Shown: one piece after another, positions 56,060 to 64,000 of the stretch
Numbering within the stretch: the first letter of the stretch is position 1
Layout of the letters: each line of letters starts with the position of its first letter
From: Rapana venosa
Taxonomy: Eukaryota > Mollusca > Gastropoda > Neogastropoda > Muricidae
Direction: 5' to 3'
NCBI GenBank assembly: GCA_028751875.1
Contig: CM054135.1
Span: 7,513,924-7,577,923, forward strand
Length of the DNA stretch: 64,000 bases
Program-made: the position numbers and the translations under genes
The notes under the pieces: generated by a model
What the model was told of the DNA's origin: nothing
Database searches by the model: none
What the model saw: the letters and a program-made list of their open reading frames with translations, nothing else

Positions 56060-56280
56060 AAGTGTCATCCTTTGGATAAGACTATATAAACTAAGGTCCT
56101 GTGTGTGAATGCATGCAAGACATTTGCGCACACATTAAAACCTGGTCCACCTTTCAGAAGAGTCAGTCATTTGTGCCCTTGGGAACGGATTACAAAATTT
56201 ACAAGACCGCATGCACTTGGGGAATGGATGTAAAAAAGTACATGAGTGCTTATTTCATTATCATCAAAATAAAAGATTAA
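56060..56280 (+). mobile_element. S2 SINE copy
   Basis: 'tcctttggataagactatat', 'gacatttgcgcacacattaa' and 'gtacatgagtgcttatttca'. Confidence 0.83.
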
Positions 56281-56927
56281 ATGGTCTAGTGCACTTGTTC
56301 TGGAGTAGTCAAGTCATATCAAGTCTGTGGCATATACTGTAACATTGTCAGGCATGTTTCAGTATGTTGACTCAAGATGACATGGAAGATTAAAATTCTA
56401 ATGGCTCTAGTGAAATTGGTCATTTACATCTGAATGATTCTTTTCACTCCTTGTAAAAGAACCTCTCTTTGACATTGATTTATGCAATGGTACTGCCTCT
56501 CAATGCATGCACAGTTTATGGTGCAAGAGAAAGATCAGTTCACACCAGTTGACATCAGTTTAGCCATGATAGAAGTTCATGAATATCCAAAGTAAGCATT
56601 GTAAAGACTATTTGAACCAGACAGGAAGGAGCAAACAGTGTCAGGGAAGATTATTGTGTCTGTTGCTGGTTAAGTCCATATTCAGATGTAACATACTGAG
56701 TCTTTGGAAAAGTCTTTGTGACTGTTCATATCATAGTATTAGAACATGTAGACCGTCTGTGAAGTCTCCCATAAAAGTTTGCATAATTTTCATTTTAGTA
56801 TATTACTAGGGCCCACATGAAATATCATCATGTTTACTGATAGTCTTTGAAAAGATAGGCAAAGGAATAAGATACAGTGAATTGTGGGTTTTAGACTTAC
56901 ATTATGATGTCTCATTCATTGAGTATG

Positions 56928-56929
<2 letters not shown>

Positions 56930-56976
<47 letters not shown>

Positions 56977-57095
56977 GACTCTGTGTGTGTATGTGTGAGA
57001 GTGTGTGTGTGTGTGTGTTGTGTGACTGGTGTGTGCACATTGTGTGTGTATATCTGTGCGTGTGTGTGTGCACATTGTGTGTGTATACACATGTG
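56930..57095. repeat. (TA)n and (GT)n microsatellites
   Basis: TA run 56930-56978, then GT-rich sequence to 57095 with 'gtgcacattgtgtgtgtata' twice. Confidence 0.93.
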
Positions 57096-57190
57096 TGTGA
57101 AAAGGGCCTGAAATTGTTTTTATGTTTGTTTGCTTGTGAAATGAAGCCTTTGGCTGAATATGATTAAATGTTGTTTTATTTTATTTTCAG

Positions 57191-57256
57191 AGATGGCAGA
57201 GGCGGTTTTTCAGGTTATATGACGATGGAGAGCTGACATTCTGTGTGGATGATCAT
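57191..57256 (+). CDS. MPRIP: MPRIP / outspread orthologue, coding exon 3
   Basis: Twenty-two codons, RWQRRFFRLYDDGELTFCVD then DH, between acceptor ttttcag and donor GTGAGT, phase 0 on both sides. It aligns with human KWQRRFFILYEHGLLRYALDEM: the basic WQRRFF strand typical of lipid- or protein-contacting PH domains, then the next strand. The short exon is fully supported by homology. Confidence 0.93.
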
Positions 57257-57317
57257 GTGAGTTTGTTGTCATTACTGTTGTTCATCTTTTGTGGCTTTAA
57301 AATTATATCTAAATCTG

Positions 57318-57410
57318 TGCTTTGTCTACCTTAATGGTGGGTAAAAACAGCTTCGCAAAATCCCACCACTGCCATTGGTGAACCTTCAAGCTCTAGCTGA
57401 GGAATGGAAA
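57318..57410. repeat. S6 SINE 3' fragment
   Basis: 'cattggtgaaccttcaagct' + 'ctagctgaggaatgg' matches the 3' end of the S6 copy at 58140-58175, preceded by 'taccttaatggtgggtaaaa'. Confidence 0.7.
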
Positions 57411-57825
57411 AAAAAATCAGTGCTGTTAGCATTTTTTGGAGTTTTTTTGGTAGTACTCTACATGAATCTGCAATGTAAAGAAAAAAACATTATACAAAAT
57501 GAGAGTAAGGCATACAGTTTTGTAGATCATACTAGACTGGCTAAATGAATGACAAGCAGAACCAAACTAATGAACAAATGTTTTGGCAAGGTACAAAAAG
57601 AAAGAGAATGATGATGAAAATACTGAGCTTGTTAAATATGTCAAGGACTCATTAACCCATGGAGCATCATGTTTCATTGAATCATTACTGAACACTGAGG
57701 ATGTGTGAGGTACTTTGCATACAATGGGGCATATCCTAAGTGGTAGCAGACTTTCATCATCACGGCTTAGAGTGTACCCTGCTATCCATGTCCTAATGTA
57801 TAATGATTTAGATGGAAACTTCAGT

Positions 57826-58180
57826 GGACGCTATAGCTGAGTGGTTAAGACCATTGGACTTCAATCCCATGGGTCCTTGAAATCGTGGGTTCAAATCTCT
57901 GCAGTGTCTGGTGAATCAAGGGTGGGGATTTTTATGATCTCACAGGTCAACTTCAAGGGAAGACCTGCCAGTGCCTTAATCCCCAGTGTGTATGCAGAAG
58001 GTCAAATACGCATGTTAAAGATCCCATAATTCATGTCGGCGTTCTATGGGTTACGGAAACATGAACATACCCGAAGTCGGAATGTGGCTTCCTGAAGTTA
58101 ATGAAGGGCAGAAATGGTGGCATGTACGAAATCTCAGCACTAGTGAACCTCAGAGCTCTAAGCTGAGGAATGAAAAAAAA
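57826..58180 (+). mobile_element. S6 SINE, full length, tRNA-derived
   Basis: A-box-like 'tatagctgagtggttaagac' and B-box-like 'gggttcaaatc' lie about 45 bp apart (57833 and 57888), the spacing of a Leu/Ser-type tRNA. The body contains the core 'gaagtcggaatgtggcttcc' (58072) and ends 'ctctaagctgaggaatgaaa' with an A-tail. Reference copy for S6. Confidence 0.87.
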
Positions 58181-58360
58181 AGAAGTAAACTGGTAGCAGA
58201 CTTTTATCACCATGGTTTTAGAGTGTATACATAATGTCCTAATTTAGCTAATGTGTAATGGTTTAGATGGAAACTTTAAAGTGTTTGAGTGCATGTATGG
58301 TGTTTATACTTGTATGTATACATGTAGTATAAATGGTCAATATATTATATATGTGGACAG

Positions 58361-58512
58361 GCGGACACAGTGCCTCAGGGCTCAGTGGACATGAACAAAT
58401 GCACGGACATTCAGGATGCCGAGGTCATGACTTCTCATACAAACTCCATCGCTGTTGTCACCCCTGACAAGACGGAATACTTTAAAGCTGACTCCAAAGA
58501 GGAGATCCAGTG
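58361..58512 (+). CDS. MPRIP: MPRIP / outspread orthologue, coding exon 4
   Basis: Fifty codons plus two bases: ADTVPQGSVDMNKCTDIQDA then EVMTSHTNSIAVVTPDKTEY and FKADSKEEIQ, ending with TG of a likely Trp. It aligns with human PTTLPQGTINMNQCTDVVDG...LTPEKEHFIRAETKEIVSGW, completing the PH-domain strands up to the C-terminal helix. The acceptor is ggacag and the donor GTAAGT, phase 2. The remaining family regions (second PH domain, long C-terminal coiled coil that binds the myosin phosphatase targeting subunit) lie beyond the right edge. Confidence 0.93.
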
Positions 58513-59138
58513 GTAAGTAATGCTCTTGTCATGTACCCCTGGCTTTGTTCTTTATATACATGTATGTGTGTGTGTGATTGTACTACTTAGCCAAGCCTTT
58601 GTTTTGCTTTCAAGAGCTACTTCTAGTGTGACTGCTGAACCTTCTTGAAAATGGGAAAAAAAACCTTCTTTTCGAAATTTTGTGTGATGTTTATTGTACC
58701 AAGAAACATAAATTTACAAATATTTTCCAGGTCATAGACCTTAGAAGCATTTAAATTCATGCTTACACCTAAACTCTTGGAACCATTAAATGTGTCTACT
58801 ATGGGTTATGAATGCCCCTCAAAACATCAAAACATGTACCTGACAAGCTATATTGTGTATTAATGCTTTGATGTTTTGAGAGATATAACCCAAAACAGAC
58901 TGAAGTTTTTAGTATCTCGTACATGAAAAACGAAATGTCTCAAGGTATTCTTTCATCATCAAACTGTCTGTGTTGCTGTATTGGGACCTCCCAGCCTTTG
59001 GTGGTGAGGCTTGGGGTGTGTTTACCGTTTCTGTTTCACTGTTTGTCGTGTCTGCTGTGACTGTTTGAGACGCAGGCCTGAAACAAATCAGTGCTGTGCC
59101 CTCCCTCCTCAAGGACTTAACGGGAGGGAAGAGGGGGG

Positions 59139-59213
59139 AGAGGAGGGGGGGGGGGGGGGGGAGAAGACTCAGAGAGAGAGAGGAAGACTCAGAGAGAGAG
59201 AGAGGAAGACTCG

Positions 59214-59276
<63 letters not shown>
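59139..59276. repeat. Poly-G, (GA)n and (GT)n cluster
   Basis: G-runs 59139-59160, 'agactcagagagagagagga' three times, then a GT run to 59273. Confidence 0.93.
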
Positions 59277-59277
<1 letters not shown>

Positions 59278-59789
59278 CTACCACTTCAGTAGTAATTTTA
59301 ATCTTGTTGTTGCACCATGTCTACATGTAGAAGGGGGGTTTATGTTTTCATAAAAATATGTTGTGGCACATTTCTGTAATCATACTTTTGCAAAATAATA
59401 CAGCTATTCTTAGTAAACATTGGCAAATTCCTAGTATCTTCACCCTCAAGTTCTTGTATGATCTAACTTTTTAAGTGTTGTTTATTAATCGTACAGCTTT
59501 CCTGTTTGCATGTGTCAACTTGGCATCTTATTGCTGTCATAGTATACTTCTCAGCTACAATCTGTATATATTTAGTATCCCACATGTATACGTGTTGTTC
59601 AAAACATAAGGAAGCAGCAAGGCACAGTCATGTATGTATTCACATAAGGAAGCATTCAGGCACCTGTATACATGTATTCACATATACATGTATACATTTG
59701 GGGAGAGAAAAAAAAAAAGTACACAGATCTTAGTACAAACTGCTTTTGCTTGTGCATGCTAATGTGTGTATGCACAAACACATACTTAA

Positions 59790-59815
59790 TTCTCTCTCTC
59801 TCTGTCACACAAACA

Positions 59816-59886
<71 letters not shown>

Positions 59887-60180
59887 CTCTCACACTCTCT
59901 TTCTCTCTCTCTCTTAACACCCCCCTCTCTTAACACCCCCCTCCCCCCCCACCCCCCCCCGCCACACACTCACACACATTCACACACTCTAATGGTCCAT
60001 ACAGAAATCAGTTCTAAAGCTCTCATCATGTAAAAATCAGTGTACATAGAGCACCTGCAGGGGACGTTCACACACGCACGCACGCACGCACGCACGCACG
60101 CACATACACACACACACACACACACACATACACATATCCCGGTCCTATAACTTGACTGAGGACAGACAGACAGACAGACA
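59790..60180. repeat. (CA)n, poly-C, (CACG)n and (ACAG)n
   Basis: CA run 59815-59882, C-rich 59930-59962, a clean (ACGC)8 repeat at 60070-60102 and GACA units at 60160-60182. Confidence 0.93.
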
Positions 60181-61071
60181 GAGATAGATCATGAGAGCAA
60201 GGAGTGTAGTAGGCTAGGCAGGCTAGTGCTGATCTAATCACCCTTCCCCATGGCCTTGGGACCACTGGCCATCCTTTCCTTGCACCTGCTTCCTTGTCCT
60301 GATTTAACGAGCAGCCAGCAGGTCCCCCTGTTGTTTCCTCATGTTCCCTGCCAGTATGTACATGTATGTATGCCCTTAGGGGTGGGTCCCTTGAGGTGGT
60401 GCTTGGGAAGGGGATAACCCCTGGGGTCAAGGCCGGGGCCTTGTGTTCACCGCTATCTAATGTTCTGTCTCTCCTCCTTTTGGTGATGACAGGGTGTGTC
60501 CACCAGGAGAGGGAAGAAAGGGAGGGAAAGCCTGAAGGTTATACTTGTGTGAAGGGGAGCAAAAATGGAACGGGGAGTCCTGAATGAATATGGTATATAT
60601 CAGATAGATAGGAAATATAGATAGAGTGGATGATGGAAGGGGTAGATAAAAGTACTACAAAGGTGGGTGGAGAGGGAGAAGGATAGAGAGAGGAGGGTTG
60701 ACATCAAAGAGATAATGGGTGGGATGGGAGGAAGAGGATGCCCTGTTGTAGTATTGTAAGTACTCACTACTACACTGGTGATGGGAAAATTGGGGTCACA
60801 CTGCTATGGTGAGAGGTACACCCCCTCTAGGCACTGGCCACGTTTCTTTGATGTTTGCCCCTGACTTGCTGGAGTGTAGGTGTCGGTGACTGAAGGGGGG
60901 TGTGGGGGTGGGGTGGGGTTGTTGTTTATAAATGCATTGTTGTTCTGCTTTGCTCCGTTTATCAGTTAGTGGTGTGAATGAACCTTGCGTTGGGGGAGTT
61001 TCCCTTTTGTTTGAATTGAGAGAAAACTGACTGTAAGCGTGCAGTGTATCTCCAGATTATCCAGAATGAAC

Positions 61072-61072
61072 A

Positions 61073-61123
<51 letters not shown>

Positions 61124-61140
61124 TATATAATATATATACA
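61072..61140. repeat. (TA)n microsatellite
   Basis: About 23 TA units followed by an imperfect continuation. Confidence 0.95.
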
Positions 61141-61439
61141 TGTATCCCGCTCCTTTCACTGAATGGACTCAGTTGTCATTAAGTGACATTTCTGCTAATA
61201 AAGACAGTTATAGAAACCGTTTGTGTGTTCCCCTTTATGAAACAGTTTTTTTTTCTTTTACCGCTAACGTACTATGCATCTTTTGCAAACATGTAGTACT
61301 TAAGAGACTTTGAAATGAAAACAGATTTAGCAAAGCTATGTCATCTATGTCATGTGCAGTCCAAAAGACAGTTGATAGCAGCTTTCATCTTGTCACATAA
61401 TGTATGTACCATGCATTAAATGATAAATGCTTTACCGAC

Positions 61440-61670
61440 AGTATCTCCCCTTTGGAGATGTTGAGGGCCTTCTGGAAATTCTGTGCTAGAAATTCCCTCT
61501 TTTCTATCCTGCTCTTTGTTTCTGTCTTTTTTCTCTTCTTCTTGTCATCTCCTCTTTGTTTGGCTGGGATTTTTTTTGGGATTTTGCCTTCTTGGTCCAT
61601 TCTTCTGTCATTTCTCCTGATGGACTTAAAAGATAACAATTCTCTCCCATGCCAAAGTTGGATATTTTGT
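61440..61670 (+). mobile_element. S5 SINE 5' half
   Basis: 'gaaattctgtgctagaaatt', 'tcttggtccattcttctgtc' and 'caattctctcccatgccaaa', stopping before the gctgggcctga half. Confidence 0.8.
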
Positions 61671-62434
61671 TGATATTTTCCCTGTTCTTTTTATCTTTGT
61701 AGTTTGTGTGGAAGAAACAAGGTTATCACTTATCAGATGATATTCTTCTTTTGTTCATTTGTTTTTATTTATGTTTAAAACATTTTTTTTTTATAGCTAG
61801 ATACTGCCTTACTGGCAGTGCTTCAGGAATGAAGATGACTTGATTGCGCCCTTAGAAATTTGAAAAAAAAAAACCCAACAAACCCTCCCCCCCATCCCTC
61901 TTAAGATATAAGTTTCATGTGCTAGGAGCTGTGCTATTCTGAACTGCCTTGAAATGTATGCCAAGGATTTTGTGTCGCGCTGAGTACGGCAGGTGCTTAA
62001 ATTGACAGTTTTGAATGACGTGGAATTACAGTGGCAGTTCGTTAAAAGTTGGAAGTGTGGTAATTGCACAGCGTCCCCTGTGGGGGTATACTTTTTCAGC
62101 GGCACTTGACTCTTTAAAAGCTTGATAATTACACTGGAAATCGAGCCTGGGACATATAATATATCATGGTAAGAAAAGCGGCCCCCCTCTTTTCACAAAG
62201 TCATTGTCAGCAGTAGGGTTCAGTTTTTGTTGTTGGGTTTTGTTTTGCGTGGCTTTGTTGTCATTGGCACAGCTGTGTTTCTGTACCACTGGAATCGATT
62301 CACGCTGCCTGCAAGGGTTTAAGTGTGCACAATATATCAGTTTTGGGCTCTTCTGAATGCACACTGCTTGGTGTGTACACTGTATAGTCAGTGGCTTGCA
62401 GGCACTTACCAAATCAATAAATGTATGTTGAGTT

Positions 62435-62435
<1 letters not shown>

Positions 62436-62479
<44 letters not shown>

Positions 62480-62736
62480 AAAGGCTTCAGGGCTGTGGGT
62501 GGGAAGAGAGTGGGGAGGGAGGTTGAGAGGGGGAGAAAAGAAGAGTATTACATTTAAGGAAACTACCTGTAAGGGCTTACTCTATGTAAACATTATGGGG
62601 TCCATGAAAGGTAGATAAAATTTTGTCTGGATGTAGATCGACTTTGAGTTATCTCCACTTGTTGTCTGTGTATTGTGTATGATAGATACCATCTAAAAAT
62701 GGTTTTGTGCTTGTTAGCAGTTTTAAAGGTTTTCTG

Positions 62737-62792
<56 letters not shown>

Positions 62793-62834
62793 CTCCCCTT
62801 GTTTTAGGTGTGTGTGTGTGTGTGTGTGTTCATG
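62436..62834. repeat. (TA)n, (TA)n and (GT)n microsatellites
   Basis: TA runs 62438-62477 and 62742-62791, then GT 62808-62831. The sequence between is unremarkable. Confidence 0.95.
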
Positions 62835-64000
62835 GGAGTGGGAGATGAGGGTAGATAGGTGGATGTATATTTGTTTACACAGTTCAGTACATGTAATGAT
62901 GTACATGCACTGTAGTGTAAGCACATTATTAGGCAGTGTATAATATTAGAGATTGGATTGTTCTTTTTCCATCATTTTGTAACAGTCCATTTTACTTACA
63001 GTTCCTTTACAAGCATTAGCAGTACTACTTACCACACCATTTAGATCAAAATCAAATTAAGAAAAACACCCAAAAACTTGATAAGAAATTACAGGATATT
63101 TCAGCATGGCTCGTTTTTGTCACCACACATTCATGTCATAATGAAAATGAAAGATTGATATAGATCTGTATATATTAATAAATGAAAAACGTGCATTACA
63201 AAGCACTGTATTTTAGATTTTTTTTGTTTTTAACAAAACCATCTCATCTGTGACAGTAACAAGCATTTCTCATCAACATTTATTTTGATAGCAATATTTT
63301 GGTCTGCAATACTTCTCTGTCTAAAATTTAACACCATAGCATTTTGAATTTTTGAAATCTTGTAAAGGTTCTTACACGATGCCGTAGTTTACTTGTGCTG
63401 GTTGGAATCCCCAGAGTACACTGTCTGTGTCGGTATGGAGACAGCTACCTACAGTTGTGCTGCTGCAGGTGACAGTGGCTGTGGCTTGTTTGCACCGTGT
63501 TCTCTTATTGATCTGTGCCTGCCGTATAGTACAGTAGGGGTATTGATCGACTGATCAGCTGCTGATAACGCTCAGGGACAAGCTTATCGGCTGCCCTGGC
63601 CACAAGGAGCTTCACTTCACTTCACTTCTGGGAGATGCTGAGTTCACTTCTGACAAATTATTACTCTTGCTCTTTTTTTTTCTTTCTCTGTTGCCACAAG
63701 TAAAGATTTTTTTCTTCATCTTATTCTGCTTGCTGTCACTTCTCTTTATAATTGAACATTCAGTGTTTAAAATGATTTGAAGAAGAAACTCACATCATCA
63801 ACTTGTACCTAGACATTTTATGAAAGTTTGCGAGAAATACATGACACATGAGAAGAAGAGGTCTGCCCTTTTTTTTTTTATATGACAGAGTTACGACAAA
63901 ATTATGCATGCTTAATCTGTTAAAAATTGTGGAATTGCGGACGAGTCATCCATCACAAAAAATTTGATATATATGTGAATTTTTATACCAATTACGCTAT

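Larger units (their letters stand above)
53794..57190. other. MPRIP intron 2
   Basis: Contains the 69-bp triplicate, a 162-bp duplication, G-runs, an S2 SINE and TA/GT repeats, listed separately. 56280-56900 has nothing recognised. Confidence 0.78.
57257..58360. other. MPRIP intron 3
   Basis: Contains an inverted S6 fragment and a complete S6 SINE. The rest is AT-rich with no other feature. Confidence 0.8.
58513..64000. other. MPRIP intron 4, right edge
   Basis: No further MPRIP exon was recognised in 5.5 kb. The expected WLEML...-type continuation of the PH helix is not seen. Features: G/GA/GT cluster, CA cluster, ACGC repeat, TA repeats and an S5 fragment. 63000-64000 is AT-rich with nothing recognised. 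Confidence 0.65.

Noticed and set aside
57826..57910. Possible tRNA-Leu/Ser gene
   Set aside because: A and B boxes are good but the acceptor stem does not pair convincingly and the sequence continues into the S6 SINE body.
60481..60600. Possible next MPRIP exon (basic GEEGKGRK-like peptide)
   Set aside because: Acceptor-like gatgacag is present but the peptide does not continue the PH helix and the phase is unsupported.

Overview
The window is eukaryotic: spliced genes with GT-AG introns, very low coding density and dense simple-sequence, minisatellite and SINE content. The encoded proteins are animal-like. Short tRNA/5S-headed SINEs, the 'tttatatagcgctgaatc' repeat, long G/C homopolymers and huge CA/GT/GA arrays suggest a lophotrochozoan, most likely a marine gastropod mollusc. 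That assignment is inference, because no species-diagnostic gene is present.

Three host genes can be supported. (1) Minus strand, 1367-7982: the first three coding exons of a CCDC6-type coiled-coil gene. Exons 2 and 3 match the human exons codon for codon in length (50 and 43 codons), and the gene continues beyond the left edge. (2) Plus strand, 17955-25845: six exons in one continuous frame give 363 codons of a polytopic membrane protein of unknown function. A short candidate first exon (8581-8654) lies head-to-head with CCDC6 across about 600 bp that probably holds a shared divergent promoter. (3) Plus strand, 46915 to the right edge: the first four coding exons of an MPRIP (myosin phosphatase Rho-interacting protein; fly outspread) orthologue, covering the conserved N-terminus and most of the first PH domain.

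The rest is repetitive. At 11450-15548 a 3.37 kb Tigger/pogo-type DNA transposon (25-bp terminal inverted repeats, TA duplication) sits inside a piggyBac-like element. The intact sister of that element is at 5946-6684. The Tigger carries a broken transposase with its DNA-binding half deleted, and a second broken ORF encoding an OTU cysteine protease. At least five SINE-like families recur, called here S1 to S6: S1 (tRNA+5S rRNA chimera), S2, S3 (tRNA-headed), S4, S5 (GAAGAAG-tailed) and S6 (tRNA-headed). Several are nested in one another and some have clear target-site duplications. Two LINE remnants are present: a zinc-knuckle C-terminus at 39.7-40.5 kb and a fold-back pair at 45.4-46.3 kb. 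Minisatellites with 32-, 36-, 45-, 49- and 69-bp units and a composite GT/GA array (36.7-38.3 kb) fill introns and the 21 kb gap between genes 2 and 3.

No functional link between the three genes is visible. CCDC6 and MPRIP belong to known signalling and cytoskeleton families; the middle gene is the uncharacterised one.
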